From: Neolewinella marina
Lineage (GTDB): Bacteria > Bacteroidota > Bacteroidia > Chitinophagales > Saprospiraceae
Reading direction: 5' to 3'
DNA length: 64,000 bases
Assembly: GCF_002631205.1 (NCBI RefSeq)
Contig: NZ_PDLO01000001.1
Location: 868,001-932,000, forward strand
The notes under the pieces are model-generated. The model saw only the letters and a list, made by a program, of their open reading frames with translations. It was not told the DNA's origin and searched no databases. Positions 51,325-58,454 of the stretch are shown piece after piece (position 1 is the stretch's first letter; every line of letters begins with the position of its first letter). The translations under genes were made by a program, and so were the position numbers.

Positions 51325-52023
51325 CTACCGCCCGGCGGGCGAGAGGGCGAAGGTCACCCCGGCCCCGAGGTTCCAGCCGCGGAAGCCGACCTTGTCCCGG
51401 ATCACGGGAACGTCGTAGGGCTGGCTCAGGCCGTGCTCGTAGCGCGCCTCCACGAAGAGGCCCACCGATTCGCCAACGCGGGCCTTGGCCCCGAGGCCAC
51501 CGATCAGGCCGACATGGAACCGCTCGTAACCGATGGACTCAAGATCGAGGTCTGTGGAGTAAAGGTTCATTTCAATGACGGCGCGGGCCGCCGTGGTCAA
51601 CTTCGCGCTGGTGGCGTAACCGAATCTGGGCCCCAGCAGGGCGTAGGGCTGTACGGCGCTCTCGGTGGGGAGAGTGAGCTGGACCAGCAGGGGGGCGTCA
51701 AGGTAGCTGATGCGGGTCTTGACCCGGGCCCCGATCGGGAGTTCCACACCGTATACCTCTACCTTTTCGGTGAGTCCGAGACTGCTGCCGCGGCTGCCGT
51801 ATTCCAGGCCCGGACGGAGAGAAATAAAGGGAGTAACGGGAATCTCGGCGAAGGCCCCGAAGGAGGTAGTGCCAATGGCGTCCAGCCGGTCGGTGACGGG
51901 GTCGAATATATCTCCGGAGCGTACTTCCGATTGTCCGGCGCCGGCGCGGAAGCCCCACTGGGCCTGGGCAGTGAGCAATCCACTCCCGAGGAGGGCGAAA
52001 AGGGCCAACAATTGAGCTTTCAT
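51325..52023 (-). CDS. Outer-membrane beta-barrel protein (OmpW/porin-like)
   Basis: The 232-residue product has a signal peptide cleaved near TAQAQ and a series of amphipathic strands with conserved glycines (WGFRAGAGQSEVRSG, RPGLEYGSRGSS, YALLGPRFGYAT, LFVEARYEHGLSQPYDV). It ends GWNLGAGVTFALSPAGR. This is the layout of outer-membrane-protein beta-barrel (OMP_b-brl) proteins abundant in Bacteroidota. Function unknown. An upstream in-frame ATG (MIPT) at 52035 is possible but less typical. Confidence 0.75.
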   Translation of the reverse strand: MKAQLLALFALLGSGLLTAQAQWGFRAGAGQSEVRSGDIFDPVTDRLDAIGTTSFGAFAEIPVTPFISLRPGLEYGSRGSSLGLTEKVEVYGVELPIGARVKTRISYLDAPLLVQLTLPTESAVQPYALLGPRFGYATSAKLTTAARAVIEMNLYSTDLDLESIGYERFHVGLIGGLGAKARVGESVGLFVEARYEHGLSQPYDVPVIRDKVGFRGWNLGAGVTFALSPAGR

Positions 52024-52129
52024 GGTGGGTATCATTTGTACCCTCAAACGGCGTTGGCCCGCCGCCTGGCGCAAAGAATAGGTTAAGGAAGGGGTTAGCA
52101 ATTGGTTAAAGCCGTCCGCCACCGGGGGA

Positions 52130-52318
52130 TCATATCTCCCCCACCTTCCCGCCGCCGGCGAGCAGCACGGTAGCGAAGAGGCCAAACAGCGTCAACAGCC
52201 CTCCCCCCAGCAAAATATCGGCCCAGAACTGGGATCCGGCGGTCTGTACGTGGATATACGCCCCGCTGATGAGCAGCAGGGTAAAGAGAACGAAGAAAAT
52301 GGTATACAGTAGTTTCAT
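52130..52318 (-). CDS. 62-residue two-helix membrane protein
   Basis: Starting at ATG 52318, the frame encodes two hydrophobic helices (about residues 4-22 and 33-55), ending GGKVGEI. Longer in-frame starts would add an unrelated polar N-terminus. Small proteins of this type are common near promoters in Bacteroidota; function unknown. It sits between the porin-like gene and the divergent SUMF1-type gene. Confidence 0.6.
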   Translation of the reverse strand: MKLLYTIFFVLFTLLLISGAYIHVQTAGSQFWADILLGGGLLTLFGLFATVLLAGGGKVGEI

Positions 52319-52494
52319 ATCTAGGGCTTTAAGCAATCCGGGACCGTTCCTATAAAATAGGTAAAAAGAAGCACAATGCGGTAGCGGATTTTCATTAATC
52401 ACTCCTTTTTTTAAGGTTTTCACCCCCGCAGTAGTTCGGCCATTGGTGGATAAACACGGAATTACCTTTCCCGCGGCGAGCAAAGAACCTTGAT

Positions 52495-52502
52495 TATATT
52501 TG
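52495..52502 (+). promoter_or_regulatory. Perfect -7 element TATATTTG before the SUMF1-type gene
   Basis: TATATTTG matches TAnnTTTG exactly and lies 32 bases upstream of ATG 52535, a conventional leader length. It is immediately followed by an inverted repeat. Confidence 0.6.
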
Positions 52503-52504
52503 GC

Positions 52505-52521
52505 GGAATAACAATTATTCC
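52505..52521. promoter_or_regulatory. Inverted repeat GGAATAA-CAA-TTATTCC
   Basis: Seven-base arms with a three-base spacer start two bases after the -7 element, where the transcript should begin. The position suits an operator for a dimeric regulator, or a short 5' hairpin. Confidence 0.45.
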
Positions 52522-52534
52522 ACTACCCCACCCG

Positions 52535-53437
52535 ATGATGCGACTTTTCCGGCCCTGGCTTCTCCTGCTTTTTGCGGCACCCGCGCTCGCCGCCCAGACC
52601 ACCGATACCGTACACCTGCCCGGCAGCGACATCAGTTTCACCATGGTCAATCTGCCGGGGGGCACCTACTCCTTCGGGGAAGCGGAAACACCGGTAACCC
52701 TGTCCCCCTTCGCGATCAGCAGCCACGAGGTGACCCACGACGCCTACCGCCTCTTCCAGGTAAGGGAAAACGACAGTCCGGAGGCCGCCGCCGCCGGCTG
52801 GGACGTCGACGCCGTCACCCGCCCCTCCCCGCCCTACCTCGACCTCACCTACGGCATGGGGACCCGGGGCGGCTACCCCCAGGTAAACACCACCCAGCAG
52901 GCCGCCCTGCGGTACTGCGAATGGCTGTACGAAAAGACCGGCCGCTTCTTCCGACTGCCTACCGAGGCGGAATGGGAGTACGCTTGCGTAGCCGGCCAGG
53001 AACCCGACCCCGCCGACCTCCAGGACCTGGCCTGGCTCTACGAGAACGGCGAAGAGACCTACCACCCCACCGGCCTGAAGCAACCCAACCCCTGGGGGCT
53101 GTACGACATGATCGGCAACGTGAGTGAGTGGACGCTGGACGAATACTACGACGACTACTCCGACCGCCTCAACGGCGAACCCGACCCCTGGATGCGCCCC
53201 GACGGCAAGCACTCGCGCACCGTGAGGGGCGGCTCCTTCGATACCGAAACCGCCGCGGCCGGCTGCCGCGTGCGGGAGAAGTCGAGCCCCCGCTGGCAGG
53301 CCCGCGACCCCCAGATCCCCAAGAGCCGGTGGTGGAACGTCGACAGCCCCTTCCTCGGTTTCCGGCTGGTGTCCCCCGCCCAACAACCCAGCGAGGAGGA
53401 AGTCCGCGCCTTTTTCGCCGAGGCCATCATAGACTGA
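52535..53437 (+). CDS. Exported formylglycine-generating-enzyme-like (SUMF1) protein
   Basis: The 300-residue product has a signal peptide (LLLLFAAPALAAQ) and a SUMF1/FGE fold: VNLPGGTYSFGEAETPVTLSPFAISSHEVTHDAYR, RLPTEAEWEYACVAG, GLYDMIGNVSEWTLDEY, VRGGSFDTETAAAGCRVRE and FLGFRLV. Most such proteins are not true sulfatase activators; here no sulfatase gene is nearby. It may be a binding or hydroxylating relative working on surface glycans. It is followed by an exported Gfo/Idh gene. Confidence 0.8.
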   Translation: MMRLFRPWLLLLFAAPALAAQTTDTVHLPGSDISFTMVNLPGGTYSFGEAETPVTLSPFAISSHEVTHDAYRLFQVRENDSPEAAAAGWDVDAVTRPSPPYLDLTYGMGTRGGYPQVNTTQQAALRYCEWLYEKTGRFFRLPTEAEWEYACVAGQEPDPADLQDLAWLYENGEETYHPTGLKQPNPWGLYDMIGNVSEWTLDEYYDDYSDRLNGEPDPWMRPDGKHSRTVRGGSFDTETAAAGCRVREKSSPRWQARDPQIPKSRWWNVDSPFLGFRLVSPAQQPSEEEVRAFFAEAIID

Positions 53438-53565
53438 CGCCACCGCATTTTTGGCCGTTACACTCGATTGTACCGCCGATCCTTACTATCTTTTACCCGT
53501 TAATTTCCCCATTCGGTCGGGCCGGGGCCGCAAGCCGTTCCCCACCCACCGCCCAACGCTCGATT

Positions 53566-54882
53566 ATGCCACTTGACAGACGATCCTTCCTACAGAAAAC
53601 CACCGCCCTGGCCGCCGCCGGCCTGGCCATTGTCCCCGAGCTCTCGGCCCGGGCCCACATCACCGGCAGCGACGTGATCCGCGTCGGCCTGATCGGCTGC
53701 GGAGGCCGCGGTACCGGCGCCGCTACCCAGGCGCTGTCCACCGAGCAGAACGTACAACTGGTGGCCATGGCCGATGCCTTCCGCGACCGCCTCGACCAGG
53801 CCTACGACGGCATCAAGGGGCAGCTGGCCGAGAACGAGCTGGACGCCGCCAGACTCAACGTGCCAGAGGAGCACAAATTCGTGGGCTTCGACGGCTACAA
53901 GAAGGTCATCCCCTTGGTCGACGTGGTGGTGATCGCCACCCCGCCGGGTTTCCGCCCCATGCACTTCGAGGAAGCGGTGAAGGCCGACAAGCAGATCTTC
54001 ATGGAGAAGCCGGTGGCCGTAGACGCCCCCGGCGTGCGCCGCGTACTCAAGGCCGCCGAGGAAGCCAAGCGCAAGAAGCTCAACGTGGTGGTCGGCCTGC
54101 AGCGCCACTACCAGGACAAGTACACCCAGGGCTGGGTCGACATGATGCAGAACGGCGCCATCGGCGACATCACCACCAGCTACGTCTACTGGAACAGCGG
54201 CGGCGTGTGGGTACGGCCCCGCCAGGCCGGGCAGACCGAAATGGAATACCAAATGCGCAACTGGTACTACTTCAACTGGCTCTGCGGCGACCACATCAAC
54301 GAACAGCACATCCACAACCTCGACGTGGGCAACTGGGTGAAGCAGGATTATCCAAAAGAAGCCTCCGGCTACGGCGGCCGCCACATGCGCAACGGCAAGG
54401 AGCACGGTGAGATCTTCGACCACCACGCCGTGGAGTACACCTACGCCGACGGCAGCCGCATGATCAGCCAGTGCCGCCACTGGAACGGCGCCAGCACCAA
54501 GGTGACCGAGGAGTTCCAGGGCACCAACGGGTCGGCCCCCGCCCCGGGTAAGCTGCTGACCAAGTCGGGCTACGCATTGCTCGACCACAACGACCGCCGC
54601 GACCCCAACCCCTACCAGCGGGAACACGACCTGCTGTTCAAGGCCGTCGCCGACAGAGAATACAAATACGCCGACGCCGAGAACGCCGCCAAGAGCACCC
54701 TGACGGCCATCATGGGCCGCATGGCCACCTACTCCGGCCAGGTCATCACCTGGGACGAGGCCATGAACTCCGACCTCGACCTCTCGCCGGCCACCTACGC
54801 CTTCGACGCCCCACCCCCCATCCTGCCCCTGCCCAGCGGCTACTACCCCGTACCGGTACCGGGTGAGACCAAGGTGAAATAA
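53566..54882 (+). CDS. Tat-exported Gfo/Idh/MocA-family oxidoreductase
   Basis: The 438-residue protein has a twin-arginine signal (RRSFLQK), the Rossmann motif VGLIGCGGRGTGAA, the catalytic EKPVAVDAPGVRR segment and the substrate domain with LCGDHINEQHIHNLDVGNW (His) and GGRHMRNGKEHGEIFDHH. It is the second exported member in this region and shares only the general fold with the one at 48749. The position after the SUMF1-type gene suggests a shared surface- or periplasm-located carbohydrate function. ATG 53566 is used; upstream frames overlap the SUMF1-type gene. Confidence 0.88.
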   Translation: MPLDRRSFLQKTTALAAAGLAIVPELSARAHITGSDVIRVGLIGCGGRGTGAATQALSTEQNVQLVAMADAFRDRLDQAYDGIKGQLAENELDAARLNVPEEHKFVGFDGYKKVIPLVDVVVIATPPGFRPMHFEEAVKADKQIFMEKPVAVDAPGVRRVLKAAEEAKRKKLNVVVGLQRHYQDKYTQGWVDMMQNGAIGDITTSYVYWNSGGVWVRPRQAGQTEMEYQMRNWYYFNWLCGDHINEQHIHNLDVGNWVKQDYPKEASGYGGRHMRNGKEHGEIFDHHAVEYTYADGSRMISQCRHWNGASTKVTEEFQGTNGSAPAPGKLLTKSGYALLDHNDRRDPNPYQREHDLLFKAVADREYKYADAENAAKSTLTAIMGRMATYSGQVITWDEAMNSDLDLSPATYAFDAPPPILPLPSGYYPVPVPGETKVK

Positions 54883-54886
54883 CGGA

Positions 54887-54920
54887 GCGGGGGCGCGGCG
54901 GAACTGCCCCGTGCCCCCGC
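54887..54920. terminator. GC-rich hairpin between Gfo/Idh and apbE
   Basis: GCGGGGGC (54887-54894) pairs with GCCCCCGC (54913-54920) over an 18-base loop, ending 8 bases before the apbE start. Without a U-run it may be an attenuating or stabilising structure. Confidence 0.4.
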
Positions 54921-54928
54921 ACTTTCCT

Positions 54929-55843
54929 ATGCCTTACTGCCTGTCGTTGCTCCTCTGCCTGCTGCCGCTTTCCCTGGCGGCCCAGCACCGGCTTACCGTG
55001 TCCCGCGCCGCCATGGGCACGCCGTGGTCGATCACCGTGGTGACCTCCGATACCGCGGCGGCCCGCAACAGTATCGAGCTCGCCTACGCCCGCATTGAGG
55101 AGATCGAGCAATCGATGAGCGACTACCGTGCCGACAGCGAGATCAATCGGCTGGTGCGCCAGGCGCCCCGGCGGTGGCACCCCGTATCAGATGACCTGTA
55201 CCGGGTGCTCACGTTCAGCCGGCAGCTGGCCCGGCGCAGTGGCGGTGCCTTCGACCCTACGGTGGGACCCCTGACGAAGATCTGGCGGCGGGCCCTCCGG
55301 CAGGGGGTGTTCCCCGCGGATTCCACGGTGGCGGCGGCGCGGTCGCGGGTGCAATGGAAGGACGTGCGGCTGCGCCGCGCCGGGCGGGTATGGCTGGCCC
55401 GCGACGACCTGGAGCTCGACCTCGGCGGAGTGGCCAAGGGGTACGCCCTGGACGCGGCAGCCGCCCTACTGCGGCGAGCCGGCCTGCATAGTTACCTCAT
55501 CGACGGCGGCGGCGACCTGCTGCTGGGTGAGCCCCCCCCGGGAACCGCCGGCTGGCGGATCGCCACCCCAACCGGCTCCCTCGATACCAGCCGGGTGGCG
55601 GTAGCTACCTCGGGTTCCCGCTACCGCTACCTGGAAAAGGACGGCCGGCGGTACAGTCACCTGGTGGACCCCCGCACCGGCCTGGGCGTGACCGATCCCC
55701 GCTCGGTAACGGTCATTGCGCCCACTGGCCTCCTGGCGGACGGGCTGGCCTCCACCCTCAGCGTTACCGGGGAAGCGGGCGGCCAAAGCGTCATGCGGTC
55801 CTACCCTAACGTGATCTTTTACTGGTCTGACCCGGAGGAGTGA
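54929..55843 (+). CDS. apbE: FAD:protein FMN transferase, ApbE family
   Basis: The 304-residue protein has a signal peptide cleaved near LAAQ and the ApbE domain: AAMGTPWSITV at the N-terminus, ELDLGGVAKGYALDAAAALL, and the metal/FAD motif region SHLVDPRTGLG with GLLADGLASTL. ApbE attaches FMN to a Thr/Ser of target proteins (Rnf/Nqr subunits, FMN-binding domains) outside the inner membrane. No obvious target gene is adjacent. ATG 54929 begins the signal. Confidence 0.88.
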   Translation: MPYCLSLLLCLLPLSLAAQHRLTVSRAAMGTPWSITVVTSDTAAARNSIELAYARIEEIEQSMSDYRADSEINRLVRQAPRRWHPVSDDLYRVLTFSRQLARRSGGAFDPTVGPLTKIWRRALRQGVFPADSTVAAARSRVQWKDVRLRRAGRVWLARDDLELDLGGVAKGYALDAAAALLRRAGLHSYLIDGGGDLLLGEPPPGTAGWRIATPTGSLDTSRVAVATSGSRYRYLEKDGRRYSHLVDPRTGLGVTDPRSVTVIAPTGLLADGLASTLSVTGEAGGQSVMRSYPNVIFYWSDPEE

Positions 55844-55870
55844 GCAGCGAGAGCAGGGCTACCTTATCAA

Positions 55871-55888
55871 TTAGCGAATTTTCGCTAA
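55871..55888. promoter_or_regulatory. Palindrome TTAGCGAA-TT-TTCGCTAA (site A)
   Basis: Eight-base perfect arms around two bases, 87 bases upstream of the acyl-CoA dehydrogenase start. It is the longest copy of the AGCGAA-NN-TTCGCT motif in this window. Confidence 0.6.
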
Positions 55889-55936
55889 AAAGTCGTCCGC
55901 CGGCTTGAATGCCCAGCGTGCAGCGTGTAACTTCAC

Positions 55937-55950
55937 AGCGAATTTTCGCT
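55937..55950. promoter_or_regulatory. Palindrome AGCGAA-TT-TTCGCT (site B) at the acyl-CoA dehydrogenase promoter
   Basis: This second copy repeats an 18-base word of site A and lies 64 bases from it. A -7-like TAACTTCA at 55928-55935 precedes it, so a bound regulator would cover the predicted transcription start. This is a typical arrangement for repression of a fatty-acid degradation gene (inference). Confidence 0.6.
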
Positions 55951-55974
55951 AAAACAGCAATAACCCGAACCGCC

Positions 55975-57774
55975 ATGGCCGCTACACTGACCGAAAAGCA
56001 TGTCCTGAAAGGAGGTGAGTTTCTCATCGCCGACGCCGATTACCGTACCACTTTCATCCCCGAAGCCTTCAACGAGGAGCAGCTGATGGTACAGCGGATG
56101 GTGCAGGATTTCATCGACCAGGAGATCAAGCCCAACCTCGACAAGATCGAGAAGCAGGAGGACAACATTGCCCCCCGGCTGCTGGATAAGATGGCGGATC
56201 TCGGACTGCTCGGCAGCCACATGCCGGAGACCTACGGCGGTCTGGAAATGGACACCAACACCAACACGTTGATCTGTGAGGTCATGGGCGGCAGCTCGGG
56301 ATCCTTCACCGTCTCCTACGCCGCCCACACCGGGATCGGCATGCTGCCGATCCTGTACTTCGGCACCGATGCCCAGAAGGAGGAGTACCTGCCCCGCCTC
56401 ATCAGCGGTGAGCTGAAGGCCGCCTACTGCCTGACCGAGCCCGGCTCGGGATCGGACGCCATGGGGGCCAAGACTTCCGCTATCCTGGACGGCGACCACT
56501 ACGTGCTCAACGGACAGAAGATGTGGATCTCGAATGCCGGCTTCGCTGACGTGTTCATCGTCTTCGCCCAGGTGAACGGCAACGAGTTTACCGGCTTCAT
56601 CGTTCCCCGCAATCTGGAGGGACTGACCCTGGGGGCCGAGGAGGACAAGCTGGGCATCAAGGGCAGCTCGACCCGGCAGGTGTTCTTCGAGAACGTGCGG
56701 GTACCCGCCACCAACAGCCTAGGAGAAATCGGCAAGGGCCACCTCATCGCCTTCAACGTGCTGAACGTGGGCCGTTTCAAGCTGCACGCCCTCAGCGTGG
56801 GCGGTGCCAAGCGCTCCCTGGAGGTGGGCATCCGCTACGCCAACGAGCGGATACAATTCAAGCAGCCTATTGCGAACTTCGGAGCCATCAAGTACAAGAT
56901 CGGCGAATCGGCCATCCGCATCTTCGTCGGGGAGAGCGCGCTCTACCGCGTCAGCCAGCAGATCCAGGACATGAACCACCAGCTGATGGAAGCGGGCAAG
57001 ACCTACGCCCAGGCCAAGCTGCTGAGCGCCGAGGAATACGCCATCGAGTGTGCCCTGCTGAAGTTCCTGGGCTCGGAGACCCTGGACTACGTGGTGGACG
57101 AGGTGGTACAGATCCACGGCGGCATGGGCTACAGCGAGGAGACCCTGGCGCCCCGGATGTACCGCGACAGTCGCATCAACCGCATCTACGAGGGCACCAA
57201 CGAGATCAACCGCCTGCTGAGCGTGGATATGCTCCTGCGCCGCGCCATGAAGGGTGCCCTTGATATCGTGGGGCCCGCCTGGAACGTACAGAAGGAGCTG
57301 GCCGGCATGCCGGGACTCGACCGACCCGAAGGGGAGTACGGAGAGGAGATCAAGGCCGTGGCCGACTTCAAGAAGCTGATCCTGATGGTGGCCGGTGCCG
57401 CCGCCAAACAGCAGATGGACGGCAAGATCAACCTGAAAAGCGAGCAGGAGGTGCTGATGAACGTAGCCGACATGCTCGGCGACCTGCTGCAGGCCGAAAG
57501 TACCCTGCTGCGGGTGCAGCAACTGCGGGAAACCGGAGGGGGCCGCCACCCGCTTGAAGTCTACGACGCCATCCTGCGTACCTACCTCCACGACGCCACT
57601 GCCCGCATGGCCAAGAACGCCACCGACGCCGTGGCCAGCTTCGTGGAGGGCGACCTGCTGCGCACCTTCACCATGGGCATCCGCCGCTTCACCAAGTACC
57701 CGCCCCAGAATGTGAAGCACCTGCGGCGGACGGTAGCCGACGTACTCATCGAAGCCAACGCCTACGTGCTGTAG
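55975..57774 (+). CDS. Acyl-CoA dehydrogenase, VLCAD-like
   Basis: The 599-residue flavoprotein has the ACAD core: AYCLTEPGSGSDAMGAKTSAIL and MWISNAG for FAD, GIKGSSTRQVFFENVRVP, the FGAIKYKIGESAIRIF helix, and the catalytic Glu in YEGTNEINR. It has a 170-residue C-terminal helical extension, as in very-long-chain (VLCAD-type) enzymes. It performs the first step of beta-oxidation. Twin AGCGAA palindromes in its promoter imply control by a fatty-acid-responsive regulator. The start ATG 55975 follows site B. Confidence 0.9.
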   Translation: MAATLTEKHVLKGGEFLIADADYRTTFIPEAFNEEQLMVQRMVQDFIDQEIKPNLDKIEKQEDNIAPRLLDKMADLGLLGSHMPETYGGLEMDTNTNTLICEVMGGSSGSFTVSYAAHTGIGMLPILYFGTDAQKEEYLPRLISGELKAAYCLTEPGSGSDAMGAKTSAILDGDHYVLNGQKMWISNAGFADVFIVFAQVNGNEFTGFIVPRNLEGLTLGAEEDKLGIKGSSTRQVFFENVRVPATNSLGEIGKGHLIAFNVLNVGRFKLHALSVGGAKRSLEVGIRYANERIQFKQPIANFGAIKYKIGESAIRIFVGESALYRVSQQIQDMNHQLMEAGKTYAQAKLLSAEEYAIECALLKFLGSETLDYVVDEVVQIHGGMGYSEETLAPRMYRDSRINRIYEGTNEINRLLSVDMLLRRAMKGALDIVGPAWNVQKELAGMPGLDRPEGEYGEEIKAVADFKKLILMVAGAAAKQQMDGKINLKSEQEVLMNVADMLGDLLQAESTLLRVQQLRETGGGRHPLEVYDAILRTYLHDATARMAKNATDAVASFVEGDLLRTFTMGIRRFTKYPPQNVKHLRRTVADVLIEANAYVL

Positions 57775-57790
57775 GACCCGACCCAAAACA

Positions 57791-57829
57791 AAAAAACCCG
57801 GCTGATCCTGAGGACCAGCCGGGTTTTTT
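57791..57829. terminator. Bidirectional intrinsic terminator
   Basis: AAAAAACCCGGCTG and CAGCCGGGTTTTTT form a strong stem with A- and T-runs on both sides (57791-57829). It ends the acyl-CoA dehydrogenase transcript and the convergent one from 57857. Confidence 0.9.
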
Positions 57830-57856
57830 AATGCCCGGGGCAACCGGGGGCGGCGT

Positions 57857-58246
57857 TTAGATCTTGACCACTTCGGCCTGAATAGGGTAATCGGCCAGGA
57901 TGCGGTTGGTGAAGGCCATGTGGCCGCGGGGGACGGCCAGGTACAGCTTGCCGTGCTTGTAGGCGGCCAGGCTGCTGAGCAGGCGCCATTTGGTGACCAG
58001 TTCGCGCTCGTCGTCGGTTTTCATGCCGAGTTCAAAGTAGCTTTTGCGGCCATTCACCTCACCGGTTACGTCAGGAATGAAGTACTCTTCGGTATCCTTG
58101 CTGCGTCGGATCTTGGCGGGGGTTTCGTAGCCTTCGGCGTTGGCCTTGATGTTGTCAAAGCCTTTCTTGGTTACGATCTTTTCGAGCAAGGTCTTGATCA
58201 GCTCAGCGTCTTTCTGCTGGGCGTCGGTGAGGATTCCGTTTTCCAT
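57857..58246 (-). CDS. Small soluble protein, possibly PD-(D/E)xK-like
   Basis: The 129-residue cytosolic protein has an acidic helical start and then a segment IPDVTGEVNGRKSYFELGMKTDD, whose D...E-x-G-x-K pattern weakly resembles a PD-(D/E)xK nuclease core. It is followed by a helix and LYLAVPRGH. I cannot confirm nuclease function; a nucleotide- or nucleic-acid-binding role is possible. It is divergent from the fadD-like gene. Confidence 0.55.
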   Translation of the reverse strand: MENGILTDAQQKDAELIKTLLEKIVTKKGFDNIKANAEGYETPAKIRRSKDTEEYFIPDVTGEVNGRKSYFELGMKTDDERELVTKWRLLSSLAAYKHGKLYLAVPRGHMAFTNRILADYPIQAEVVKI

Positions 58247-58454
58247 TGTGGGTGGGAAGATTAACTAAATATTATCTAAAAGCGAATATCCATAAAATTC
58301 TCGACACCCTGGGGGGCAACGCCCGGGTGCGAAACCTTGTGTCATTCGCACGTGCTTGTAATAGAACGTCTTGAACGGTGCTGGGGTTGATACACTCGTC
58401 GATTCCGCAGATGGTGTTGTACTTTACGACGCACGAAAGATAACCTCCCTCACC
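58247..58454. other. Divergent intergenic region before the acyl-CoA synthetase gene
   Basis: About 208 bases. It holds a half copy of the palindrome (AGCGAATATCC near 58283) and a -7-like TACTTTAC at 58420-58427 serving the synthetase gene. I see no further gene or strong hairpin. Confidence 0.45.

Noticed and set aside
52535-53437. Sulfatase-activating enzyme locus
   Set aside because: No sulfatase gene occurs in the window and many SUMF1-fold proteins have other roles.
53128-53565. In-frame extension upstream of the second Gfo/Idh gene
   Set aside because: Arg/Pro-rich noise overlapping the SUMF1-type gene. The Tat signal begins at 53566.
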